A stretch of 64,000 bases of DNA from Typha latifolia (Eukaryota; Streptophyta; Magnoliopsida; Poales; Typhaceae): assembly GCA_019914945.1 (NCBI GenBank), contig CM034099.1:22160704-22224703 (forward strand). The letters run 5' to 3'. Below, piece after piece: positions 1 through 13,200 of this stretch (positions are counted from its first letter, which is position 1; each line of letters opens with the position of its first letter). Position numbers and translations under genes: made by a program. The notes below the pieces were generated by a model that saw nothing but the letters and a program-made list of their open reading frames with translations, ran no database searches and had not been told where the DNA came from.

Positions 1-177
1 CTCTTAGTCCTGAGTCTCCTCCACTCCAATTTGAATCCGTCAAAATATACCCAAATCGAAACAAACAAATGGATCAAATCAAATAAAAGTATATACTGAA
101 ATCATCCAACCCTACCTTCTCTTCTTCTTCTTCTTCGTCGAAATCCCTAAAATTTATCGTTCAATTCTAATTTGTTC

Positions 178-3100
178 ATGGCTTTCATCTTTAAGATACT
201 GCCATGGCTATCGCTAGGGTTTCCTCTTGTTCTCTTCCTCCACTTCACTACTTGCTTCGCTCAAAGCAATATCCAGACCTTCTTCCCTTCCCAACCTTCT
301 CCAGCTTTCACCAACCCTCCTCCTCCTCCTCCTTCTCCTCTTCCTTCTCCTATCTCGCAATCTCCTCCTCCGCTTCCTACTTCTCTTCCATCTCCATCTC
401 CGTCCAAGAGAGGTGAAGTGACCAAGGCGGTGATCGCGACCGCGACGAGCAGCTTCGTGCTCTCCGCGCTCGTATTCCTCGCCCTCTACCGATGCTCCGC
501 GCGGCGGAAGGAGGTGAAGTCACCGGAGAACCCTTACCGCTCCGATAACAAGAACATGCGGCTCGAGAGGCTGCGGTCGAGGGCTAGTCTGGCGGTTCGA
601 GGCGTGATCGTGGATGACAATGGACTCGACGCGATCTATTGGAGGGAGTTTAATCGGGAGAGTAAGAAGAAGTGCCGGCACTGCGAGGAGGAGGAAGAAG
701 AGGAGAGAGATGCGAGGCGGAGAAGGAGAAGGGAGAGGAAGGTTCAAGAGACGCCGTTTCTTCCGGTGGGATCGGTGAACTCGTCTTCGAGTGCTTTCCA
801 GGAGTCGGCGGTGACAACATGGAGTTCGGTTTCGTCAATCTCGGCGTTCTCAAGCGACCCAGTGGTTAGGCCGGCTGCGCCATCGTCTCCGCTGCTTCCG
901 CTCCCACCGGGGAGATCGAGTCCATTTCCACCGCCATTTAGTACTCCATCATCACCAACGTTGCCTCTGCCTCCTGGTCGATCAAGTCCGGCGCCGCCGC
1001 CGCCACCACAGCCGCCAGCTTTGGAGCAACCACTCGTAGCTGTTAACGCCGCGGCTCGTCCGCCTCCATCTCCACCGCTTCCTCCGCCACCTGGTCGACC
1101 AATTCCGGCAGCATCACAACCGCCAGCCCCGCCTCCGCCTCGGGGCCCGCCACCTCCTCCTCCTCCGCCTGGTCGGCCAAGTCCGGCAGCACCACAGCCA
1201 CCTCGCGGCCCGCCACCTCCTCCTGCTCCGAAAGGGCCGCGCCCACAGTCATCGGCGCCGCCGCCTCCGCCGCGAGGGATCGGAACGCCGTCATCGTCGC
1301 GGCCACCGCACCCGGCGGCTGCGGAGGAGGGAGGGCAGAAGAAGCTGAAGCCACTGCATTGGGTTAAGGTGAATCCGGCGAACGCGGATCATTCAATAGT
1401 GTGGAATAAGATCACCGACGGCTCATTCAGGTACGCTGTGCTTAATTTTCTCTACGACAACATAATAGTAATAATAATAATAATCATACATCTTAGCTTT
1501 CTGCTATAATTATCACCGCTGGAATGAGCAATTAATGCTTCATTTATTGCCTTTTTGGAATGGATAGCTAAATTGATAATCGGGAGAATAGAATTGTCTG
1601 CGTTATAACTTGGATTCCAGTATTTAATCTTCAAACGTAAGCAATAGTATTAGAAAAAAGAAATAATAAAGAAAGATTTATAATATACTCCACTTGCTTC
1701 TCTTCAACAACCATTAAGAATTTAAGAAAGAATAAACAAGTTTGTCGATAAAGTAAATCGGAGTCTTCTCTTTCTATTTTATAGTTCATAAAAAGTTATA
1801 TTCTGTATTATGAGATTAGGTAGTTTATATTGATGCAAGAATCTTCATAGGAATCATCCATATAAGTTCTATTTATGCCACAGGTACGACGAAGACAGGA
1901 TCGAAGCCCTCTTCGGCACAGTGCCCGCCAACAACGGCAAAGACCCTAAATCCAACACCACCAATTCGGGCACCTCCGCCGCCGCCGCTCCCGCCCAGAT
2001 CTGCCTCCTCGATCCCCGCAAATCCCAAAACATCGCCATCGTCCTCCGATCCATCTCCCTACCCCGCGACGCCATCCTCCACTCCATCCTCACCGCCCGC
2101 GGCCTCTCCACCGACACCCTCGACAAGCTCTCCCGCGTCGCACCTAACCACGACGAGCAGATCCTTATCACCTCCTTCTCCGGCGAGCCCTCCCTCCTCG
2201 CCGACGCCGAGTCCTTCCTTTTCCACCTCCTCCGCGCCGTCCCCTCCCCCTTCGCTCGCATCGACGCCATGCTCTTCCGCTCCAACTACCCCCTCGAGGC
2301 ATCCCACCTCCGCACCTCCCTCCAAATCCTAGAGTCCGCCTGCGCCGACCTGAGAAATCGCAGCGGGCTCTTCCTCAAGCTTCTGGAAGCTGTGCTCAAG
2401 GCCGGGAACAGGATGAACGCCGGCACGGCGAGGGGGGACGCGAGGGCGTTCGACCTCTCGGCGCTCTGCAAGCTCTCCGACGTCAAGAGCACCGATGGCA
2501 CGACCACTCTCCTCCACTTCGTCGTCCAGGAGGTCGTCCGATCCGAGGGCAAACGCTGCGTCATCAACCGCAACTACAGCCTCCGCAGGTCCGACAGCAA
2601 CGCTAGCAGAAGCAGCAGAAGCGGCGGTGATTCCGGTAGGGAAGAGAGGGAGAAGGAGTACACCAAGCTCGGTCTCCCCTTGGTCGGCGGCCTCAGCGCC
2701 GAGCTCGACAGCGTGAAGAAGGCGGCGGCGGTCGACTACGACGCCCTCGTCAGCGCGTGCGCCGCACTCGAGCGGCGCGTCCCGGAGATCAAGCGGCTGC
2801 TGGACACGTGCGGGAGCGGAGACGGGTTCGAGAGGGAGATGAGGGGGTTCGTGCTCTCGGCGGAGGAGGAGATAACTGAGGTGAGAGAGGAGCAGATCCG
2901 GGTGTCGGAGTTGGTGAAGAGAACGACGGAGTACTACCAGCCGGGGGCGGCGAGGGACAAGGGAGCGCATCCACTGCAGCTGTTTATAATAGTGAGCGAT
3001 TTCTTGAGGATGGTGGACCAGGCGTGCGTGGATATCGCGAGGAATCTACAGATGAAGAAGACGGCGGCGGCGAAGGAAGCGAATGGGAGAAGCGGGACGA

Positions 3101-3231
3101 CGAGGATCGGGACAGAGTCGCCCGAAGGGTCGAGCAGTGCGAAGAGGATCATGGCGAGGTTCCCAAACTTGCCGCCGCATTTCTTGTCGGAGAATTCCAA
3201 GTCGGAGTCTAGTAGTGATGAGGAGGAATAG
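178..3231 (+). CDS. Class I formin (membrane-anchored, FH1-FH2), two exons
   Basis: Formins nucleate and processively elongate actin filaments. Plant class I formins are anchored in the plasma membrane. Exons are 178-1430 and 1884-3231; the split AG|G codon restores SFRYDEDR across the junction, giving 866 aa. In order: a signal peptide (about residues 1-30, hydrophobic, ending near CFAQ), a short extracellular proline-rich segment, a transmembrane helix (about 84-106) followed by basic CSARRK, a long FH1 polyproline region (about 235-380), then FH2 from KKLKPLHWVKV (about 388) to about 830. The FH2 hallmark GNRMNAGTARGDARAFDL starts near residue 592 and is intact. The first ATG of the open frame is used as start; it directly precedes the signal peptide. 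A CT-rich leader (about 113-140) precedes it. Family assignment is certain; the exact orthologue (FH4/FH8-like or other) is not resolved. Confidence 0.95.
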
Positions 3232-4289
3232 GAGAAGAAATTGGAGAAGATAGATTAGATAGATAGAAATATAGAGTTTTGGGTTGGGTGGGGTGATATA
3301 TACAGTGTTAGATGTTGTATATTTGAGGTGTAGATGCTGCGGACAGGTTAAATTGATTATTCTTTTCAAATCTGTACAAAGAGAGAAGTTAGTAGAGTTG
3401 ATAAATAGTTCAAGTATAGTTTGGATCGTATTCGTGTGATGCTGCAGAAGAACTCCATTATCTGCCGACATCAATGATCATGCATTTGTCGTGTACAGGG
3501 TGATGCTAACAATCAACTATATTAAGCATTGTTATTTTCTGCAGATAATTCATTGCTTACACCTTCTTGCTCTAAATTCATGTTACAATTGCTGCTTCTC
3601 GAGGTACACTAATGTAAAATCACCTGTTGGGCAGTGACGCAGCAAACTCCCACATATAGTTGCCCACATAACAAGCTTGTGGACCTTAATAATCGTTTAA
3701 GCATATATACTTGAATAATAATTTTGGAAGATGATAATAGGATTATTAACACGGAGTCTTCTGCACACCGAAAAAGAAAGATTAGACTTCAAAAAGAGCA
3801 GCCTCGAAAAAAAATGTCCACAACGATAACCCATACCCTCAGCAAGGGGAGTGACCTGGTTAAAATCGGAATCAGACAACTCAGCAGCATCGCCGTATCA
3901 CTGGTGATCTATTTTGATTGCATTTATGGCTGATTCATCTGCAGTGGAGTTAAGACAACAGTCTTTAATCTGTGTAGTATTACTGCACGTCCTAATCAGC
4001 CATTTGGAGACCTTTAGAGGACACGAACCATTGTCAAAGTGAGTTATTGAAACCCATGCAGATAATATTTCTTGTATCTTAATTCTTAAATGCATATGGC
4101 CATAAATAATTTAAATATGGAAAAGAGAAAGGAACAATAATTGATAGTCAGCTTACCTTTAGGATGGCTGGCACATTCTGAGGCAACTTTTGTGTGCAGA
4201 AGTTTCACATCTGAAGAGAAACTGTACTACTAATTCACGCGATCAATTATATATACTTTTTTAGCAATTTACAATTTGCTACAGGAATT
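3232..4289. other. Intergenic, convergent formin / ISE2 3' ends
   Basis: This is the gap between the stop codons of the convergent formin and ISE2 genes. It should contain both 3' UTRs. It is AT-rich, and short open frames around 3724-3933 and 3898-4095 have no recognisable protein character. No repeat or RNA gene was recognised. Confidence 0.6.
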
Positions 4290-7200
4290 TCATCCGGTAA
4301 GCTCACTAATTGGTGCACGGTTCATAAAATTAGATGCAAGCAGTGCATTTTTCTGGAGAAGGGGGTCGATGTCAGGCAATTTTGGAATCTGGTGGAGCAC
4401 AACATAAGAAAGGGTAAGTAGTGCAACATAAACGATATGCAGATTGCAGATGTAAATAGCATGCAAATGATAACAGATATGAGAAGCACAAATCAAAATA
4501 ATCAACATGGCAGGTACTAAAGCTGAGTGTTGAACTGATGAGTGCTCTTTTTTCAAATCTCACATAACAATGTATATCTAAGGATGCCTCTTCAGTACCA
4601 ACAATTTACTTTTTGGTCAGTGTGGCTGTTCATGTGACAGATTATGAAGTGACTGATCTATATTATACAGTTAAGAACAAGTTAAAATGGAAAACGATTG
4701 AAGTAAGTTCTGCAGAATATGCATATCTTAATCACAAATTCTAAATATCTTTCTCCTTTTAGAGCCAAACAAGTGACAAGTTTTGCGGTGCTTTTTACTT
4801 GACCATTTAATTTGCAAAATATTAAATCTCTAAACTCATATCTCTAATTTTTGACTGAGGGGAGCCAAATGGACATCAGAGTCACGTATTACTGGATCAA
4901 AGTAAAGTTTCCCTGACTTTACATTTACAATATCTGCAAACAGATAATTAAAATAAAGTTAACCAGAATTGTCGTGCGCTGGTATTCTAAGGCTGATGAG
5001 TATTAAGTTACTAGCATCAATCAAATACAGGTTAAAGTCTTACGAGATAGAAGTGGAATAGGTTAGACTGGAAAAGAGGAAAATAAGCTGTTGTAATTGC
5101 AACATAAGAATGTATTACAAAAGATGCATTAGAAGAAGATTGGGAATGATTTGACACGGGCATTTTGAAAGCCCAAGATTTGTGTTCAGATGTCTATAAG
5201 AGATAACACCTATGTAATAAAAGCCCAACATACCTTGAGTGAACAAACTACTACTGGTTCCTGTGATTACTTCTGTGCAAGTTTTTAAAAGATTCTAGGC
5301 GGTAGACGGGCGGACAAGTAAATATATAGCATCTAAGCGCTACTAGGGTGCCCAAAATTTAAGACAGTTAATTTAAAAAAAAAAACTAATTAGAGAACAA
5401 ATTAAAATTAATACCTACAATCAAAACAATATACTAATGTATTCTTGTTCAAAACTATAGTAAGCTATTTGAATCCACCAAATATCAACATGTATAATAA
5501 TTTTCAATTTTCAAAGTCAATCTACATATTAAAATATAAAATGAGATGTTAAAGTGGTCTCCTATAAGTGGAGCTTAGTCATATTTTATCTAAGACGGGA
5601 GCCTACACATTAAGGTAGAAGTTTTTTAAAATAATGCTTTTGTGTAAGCAACTTTTCAGGATGTAAAACAGAATAAAAAGATTTTTTAACACATACTTGT
5701 GCCAATAAATCAATTGTACGCCGTAGAAGGCGAGCTAAGTCTCCATCATCCATAGCGCAGTCCATCATTATCTCTCTCCAAGTCAAACCGGAGGCCCAAG
5801 CCTCAACCATTCCAGAAAACTGACTGTCTAGATTACAAGGTACCTTAAAAAGAGTAACATCAATAAATTTTAACGTCTAATAATTTAATAGCTATTCTGA
5901 AAGTAATCATAGTGAATACAGGTTGTTTCAATACTAACCTTTACCCTGTACTTGTCTTGGAGTTGTATCAGAGAATGTCTTTGCTCTTCCAAAAGATTTA
6001 CAACATTAATTACAATAGCGGATGGATCATATATATAGCTGCAAGCATGCAACAGTCAGGTATAGTTCTGCACTCATAATAAGGGACATAAAAAGTGTCC
6101 TTTAAATTGTCAAATAACATTCAATGAGCCATTGCACAATATTTTTGAAGCATCACTAACAAAGCAATTATACTTTTGTAAAGAAATTTAAGGACATGTT
6201 GACAGTGCATTCATACTCTTTACTTCTCCAAGCCCTCTACATCTTTTAACACTTGTCATATACTCTGCCCTTACCATCTCTTGAGCTATTTACCTTTCTA
6301 TATTTCTATAGTCTAATATAACCTATGACATGAACAACAGCCAATAATGTGAACAATGAGACAAAAGGCTTCTGAAACTGAAAGTTGAGTAAACACAAGC
6401 AAAGTGTCGAAAACATCAAGAGGAAAATGACCACGTTTATCTTAAATTAACAGGCTAAAACAATTTAATAAATATAATTAAAAAAACATTCCTGTGATTT
6501 CGATGATAATGTACCTAGAATTTTTCGAAGGCCGTAATTTAATTCCTTCAGAGACTAGACTTCCACATACTGCAGCAAGTTGTGCTGGTTTTAGATCTAG
6601 CAGGATCTTATTCCTAAGAACCATGGCAAGCCAGAGTTCATTTTCCCCTCGGATAGCTGCTGCTGTTTCACCCAAAGGATATATAACATGGGTGTTGATA
6701 TCTAATGCTCGGGCATCCTGTATTACTTTGCTGATCTGATGCAGAAAATAGAAAAAGGAAATTTTAGAAATGACAAACTAAGTAATACAAACATCGCAAA
6801 TGATAAGACCAACTGTTAGAATATTAAGCATAAAAATTGCACACCCCTAACAACTTAAGTTTTTAGAATAGCAAGTGAATTAACAAGGTATTAAAATAGA
6901 GGCTCTAAATTCAGATCCTATCAAACTCATCTGTTATTTAGAAATATAAAATATCCACCTATTTAAGTTGAGTCCACTTCTTACGTCTATCAAAATGTCT
7001 TAAGCTTAGAACTAAGACAACGTTAAAATATAACACATAACAATCACTATTCTCGAACAACTTAGCCTTTAGAGTAGCTGATGAGTTAACAACGATAACA
7101 CATCCTGATGCATGCACCCGCATATAGGTATACACACACATATATATATCTAGTACACTGTATTTACTCTGCATAAATGTGCATACTGGCATTACTCTAT

Positions 7201-10200
7201 ACAGTTTGTAATTTAGAAGTCAAAATACAGCATTGATGAAGGATTCACTATAAATAAACAAACACCACGTAGGAAGATGCAGCCAAAATTTGTTAATGAA
7301 ATATTGTAGTGTATTTTGCTACATGAATATAGATATAGATATCAAAGGAACAGTCAAGACAAGAGAAAGATATACCTGAAGAAACTCTTTCCAACCAGTT
7401 GGTTCAATTTGACCTATTCGTCTAGTTAAGCGACGAGATCTAGCATTTAAGCGTTCAATCTTTTCCTTTTTGAAATTTCTCATATCAATGATCTTTTTGA
7501 ACTCTTTAAATCCTTTACTACTTGTGATCTTTTTTTTCAAACGTGAAACCTTCCTCCTCTGCTCCTTGTAACATTCTACAGCACCTTGATACTCTTGAGA
7601 CAAATGTCTCACCTGAAGATAAGAATGAGAATAATAGTTATAAATTAAGTGCATGCCTAGATTTGTGAAACAACTAATCTGAGTCTCAAGTAGTGGTTGC
7701 CGGTTGCCAAGTTTTTGATAAACACTTAAGCTAAGTTCAACAAATATCAACATAAACAGAAAGCAAGTGATTATTCAATAACAGGTCAGCAAAACATTGG
7801 CATTCAGTTACTAGCAGAAAAATAGAGATTACACTATCCAATGATGAACAAAAAAGCTAAAACTAAAATTATTCATTTATTGACATGTTGCACTATTGTC
7901 TGTCTGAGACTCCTGAAATCTATTCTCTTGCTGCAATGATGCCAGGCAGATTAACAGGAAGATAGACCAACATTTAACAATATGTGTAACTTTAGGGAAA
8001 ATATTCTAAATAATGAAAAGTAATCCACCTTGGAGCATCTCAAAGTTTTTGTAAACTTTAATTGATCAGCTAATATATTATCAGTTAATCAGAGTAAATA
8101 TAACAAATCACTATTAAGGAGGAGCTGTCAATCAGATATAGACCTCATCATCTTCTGAAAGGCTACTCAGAACTGGAACATTAAGACTCCATGACCAAGT
8201 ATCAAGAGAACCTTCCATGCACCATAAGGGCCCAAATTCAGATTCTGCAAGCTTTTCCCACTGCAACTCTTCCTTCTTGAGGAGCTCCTTCAAAGTTTCT
8301 TTAGGTGGTGGATCACCCTCAACTAAAGAGATGGTGGGCAAACCTGTCTTGTATATCATCTTTACCCATTTCTCAGTAAAGAGATACCAGGAGTTGTCTG
8401 AACTTAATGCCACATAATAAGATAGTTTGCTATCATCCTTTGCATCTCCAGAATCAGACCCCAGTTTATCAGGAACAGGAGCTTCTATGTCAACCTGCAC
8501 TTGCCATGCTAATGAATTAAGATTGGCCTAATGGAATACAGAGAGACAAAAGCATACACAAATGAAAACATTAACAATTCTTACTGAGAAAATCTTTTAC
8601 TTGGAGAACAAATAAAATAGAAACAGAGATCTTGATGTCAAAAAGCTAGCAGCATAATATGAAGATTGAACTCCAAGAGCCATATCTAATCAAATATAAC
8701 ACCAAAAATGTGGCAATCTCTTATACCCAATATAAATATTGGATGAAAAGAAACTAATACATGCTTTCATTCTAATAACTGCATGAGAAAAGTTTAAAAT
8801 TTCAAATTTATAGAAATTTCTCTTATGAGGCTTCTGATAATCAGATGAGCAAAACCAAATGCATACTACTAAAATAATACTAACCTTCTATCACTCACCA
8901 TATTCATGATACTTGGAGCAGAAAAGGAGTTAAGCTTTCCAATGAGGACAGCAGGAACAATGTGCTGAACTGCTTCCTTATCCTTGTATTGCAAACACAT
9001 GAATGGAAGGTGATCACTTTCAAACTCTTCCAGCAGTGGTCTCCATGCAGCCATTCTCTTAACTTCCATCATTCGTCTAAGTTCATTCCGCAGTCGCTTC
9101 TCTGCCTGAAGAAAATTGCATATGCAGTCACAATTGTCACTTAACAATCCAAACTGCATTTGATTCTAAAGATGAACTATTGTACGTGTCTAACAGAAAA
9201 TATAGATCATTTCATAAGTTATCAAACTCTGGAGAGAGGACATTAGTGAACTCCAAAAAAGTGAAGCTAGAGAATATAAAGGAACAAAGTCAATAAGATT
9301 ATTAATGTTAATAAACAAAAAAAAATTTAAAATAAAATGAGAATACTGACATAAATAAAAGCCATCTTTTGCTTCTTTCAGGATTAAGATAAACTTTAAA
9401 TGATTTGGCATTAAAAAAGAACAAAGAACAAAAATATGAACATGTAATAGGAAAAGAGGAGACCAAAGCAGAAGCTATTTCTTTCTTCTGGACTTACTGA
9501 AATCAGTTTCCATTAACATGAAATAACATTACAATCCTCAAATGAAGCAGTTAAAAGTATCTCAGTGTGTGCAATGTATTCAAAAGTAGTGGTAAATAGA
9601 ATTTTCAGACAAATGCAGTACAAGAACAATAAAGTTTAGCATGTATACTACGAGAAATTTAACGACAGTAGACAATTAAATCTTCAAATAATTGCCATAC
9701 TCCATTTATCTGCATATAGCAGTTAGAAAATGGAAGGAGAAGAAAAGGTTACCCTTAATTCCTCTTGTAGAATAGAAATCTCAGAATAGTCCTTCTCTGA
9801 TAAATGCTCTCGACATTTTCTTTCAACATATTCATCCGTAATTTCTAAAGAAAGCAATTCAACTTCATGTTCTATTCTTTTAAGCTCTTCTTTCGCAGCA
9901 AGCATGACACTACTACCAACATAATTTCCAAAACTTTGCTCCACTAGTTTTCGAGCTTCTTCTAAAGTTCGTCCTGAATGAACAGCTTTTGCGCCATCCG
10001 GTTCCTTTAACTTGTGAGTAAGTTTTGAACCCTGAGGAGCATAGAACAAGATTTTACATGAAAACAAACATATAGGGCAGGTATATTAACAGAAAAGTTG
10101 TTAATATGTTACATACAGCAAGGAGATTCAAAACCATCCCATATGAAGCCGTGAACTGTGAAACAAGGGGTTCAAGTCCAGCAAATAGAAGCTCACAGCA

Positions 10201-13200
10201 TTCTTCAGCTCCTTCATAGGGAGTCTGAAGTAGCACAGCATGACCAACTTTATCAATGCCTCTTCTTCCAGCACGCCCTGCCATTTGGAATAGCTCGTTT
10301 GGGCTCAAAGCTGTGCGCCCTGCTTCAGCTCTCTTGCTAAGAGAAGAAATTACAGCTGTCCTAGCTGGCATATTGATCCCAGCAGCAAGCGTTTCAGTTG
10401 CAAAGACAACTTTAACAAGCCCTCGCTGAAATAATTCTTCAATAAATGACTTCCAAAGTGGTAAGCAACCAGCATGATGTGCAGCAACCCCCCGCAAGAT
10501 GCCTTTCACAGCGACTTCTCTGACAGCATCAGGATACTGCATGCGGAACCTCCTAAATTCTAGTTCAACTTCACCAGCTTCAATTTCATCTAAAAGCTTG
10601 AAATCCTCAAGATACTGAACAGCAGCATCACATCCTCTTCTGCTGAATATGAACCAAATAGCTGGAAGCATATCCTTTTTCCTAAGCTGAAACAGAGTAT
10701 CCCGTATTTGAGGAACCTGAGGTAAAGGTACACCGAACAAGACCATATCACTGATTTGTTTGCTTACATACATTTCCAGCGTACGTGGGAATAAAAATGC
10801 CAAAAAGGAAAACATTAAACAAAAAAATAAGATTAAACCTGTGAGCGGCGTATAGTGTTCATGTCATTCTTTGACAATGGTGTCTGTCTTGATAAACTAA
10901 CAATGTTATTATAATCTTCGTCGACTTTAGCCATTCTACCCTTCCTTTTTCTCTTCTCCTTGTATGATTCAGTTCTTAAAGAAGCAAATTGCAAGTGATC
11001 AAGTGACAACTTCCTATATCAACACAAATAAACAATTAAAAAACCATTTATAAACTGATTTACGGCTGTGAATCTATGATACTTATTGACACGACAAATA
11101 TGACTGGTGTACTGCTTAGCATAGTGTAGATCCCTCGGGTCAAATCTCATGTGAACAGAACACATATATCTTTTTCAAAAGGAACGAAGAGAAGTACAAC
11201 CCTTCAGTTCCTCATTGTGCAAATCTGGAACTTGAAAAAAATAAGAGATTGAAAAGGCAGCGAACTGATTAGAAGATGACACTTTGTATGAGCACATTAG
11301 ATCAGAGAAACCAAATATAAGGCCACAAAATTCTAGAGAAAAACTTTTTTAAGCATCTGTTGCAACTTTAAACACTTTTGAGGTCCAGAGGAAATGAAAA
11401 AATAATCAACACAGAGATGAAATATGAAATAAAATTAAGGAACAAACTCACAATGGACAATGCAGGTTCACCTAAAATAAAATATTAAAAATAGATGGTA
11501 GTACAACGGTAACAGTAATACACCAATGTACTGGAAGGGAGAATGGAAACCACCTATTCATTTTTGCACCCTTTTCATCAAGAAGTGGCGATATATGATT
11601 CTTCATTGAAAAGTGCCAAGTCAGTGGGACTGGCCGTTTAGTGGATGTTACCAACTCTGTTTTACCATGAATCTGAAAAATCAAATTACAGAGAGACGAA
11701 AGTGAGACTCTTTTATACAAGTACAATGTAAATCAACCAAGGAAATAAACTACAATGAACAAACATTGAACAAGAGTGGACCAGTAGAATATGGATACAA
11801 ATCAGATACTTCTTTTCAAACCAAAAGAAAGATCAAGGTGGCTCGGAAACTTTTGGGTACATCTTGGATGTTTTGATTAGGTTTCTTTTTCATTCACTAA
11901 TGGAGGCTAGCCACCATTATTTGCTTATGAAGGCACTACTAATGAAGGCAAGAGCTCCAATAAGGTTTAGTTGAATACCATTCAATGTTACATTGTAATT
12001 GTACCAAGTTATCTTAGCAAGACCATATGTGCAAAAAAGAGTGTTAAAATATGGCATTTATGATGTCTAGCCACTATGCAGTTTGACAGTGTCAGAGTGC
12101 ACATATCACTATTTATCCTTGATTTCACACTGGGAAGATTGATTTCTGGCTTCTTCTATGTTAGCATGTGGATTGTCAGCATCTCTAAGGCTTACTGACA
12201 GCTCTAAATCATCAATCAGAAGTCTTAAGGAGAGAACAAAATAACAGAAAATGGTCTCTGAATGTTTGATGACAATTTAAACTAAGCAAAAGAAGCAATT
12301 ATTTTAAAACCATTTTCCTACATGACTAATGATTAGTGAATGTAGAAAGAGGTATTTTGAGGTCAGAGAAATCAAGAGGTGGAGAGCCATATATCTTTGA
12401 CTGAGTGGATTGGCTTTTGTGTTGTGTATAAGTGCAAATTGCTTCTGGCACAAACAAGAAAGCATGAATAGCAGCTTATTCTTGAGCTAGAGTATGTACC
12501 AATTCTGATATTCTATTTATTATAGATAACTCAAATTTACCTGCCCTATCCAGCCAGCCAACTCATCAGGATTTGCAACTGTTGCAGAAAGACATATAAG
12601 CTGAACTTCCTTTGGGCAGTAAATGACCTATAAAGAAAATTATATTAAAATAGCTGGTATGCCAACAACTGTTAATATGGAAATTAGGAAAACATACTAT
12701 CTCTTCCCAAACTGTGCCTCGAGATATGTCACTAAGGTAGTGTACTTCATCCAAAACGATCACATCAACATCAAACAACCTACTCTCAGAAGAAATCATG
12801 CCGATGCTGCAAAGAGAAATGGAAGAGATCATACATGTGTAAGAGATCATACATGAGATAATAAAGGATCAACAGAATTGCAATAAACTCAAAATAAAAA
12901 CTATCTTCTAGATAGACTTAATAATTTACTGGTGGTGTCCATTGCAGTGCAACCACAGCAGTCCTACAGGAGTACAGGGTAGAAAGAAACCTCAACAGCC
13001 TACCTTTGGTACAGCATGTTGCGCAAAATCTCTGTAGTCATAATTAGTATTCGAGCATCTTTGTTAACTGCAGAATCTCCGGTTAAAAGGCCAACATTAT
13101 GATCACCAAACGTCCTTCTGAAATAGTTGTGGAACTAGAAGAATTAGTAGAATAGTAGTTACAACTTACAAAATCTAAAGTGTGAAACCAATTAAATGTA

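Noticed and set aside
1043..1354. Minus-strand open frame opposite the formin FH1 region
   Set aside because: Shadow of the proline-rich GC-rich coding repeat; composition is the complement of Pro codons.
2329..2970. Long minus-strand open frame opposite formin exon 2
   Set aside because: GC-rich third positions keep the antisense frame open; no family motif, whereas the plus strand has an intact FH2.
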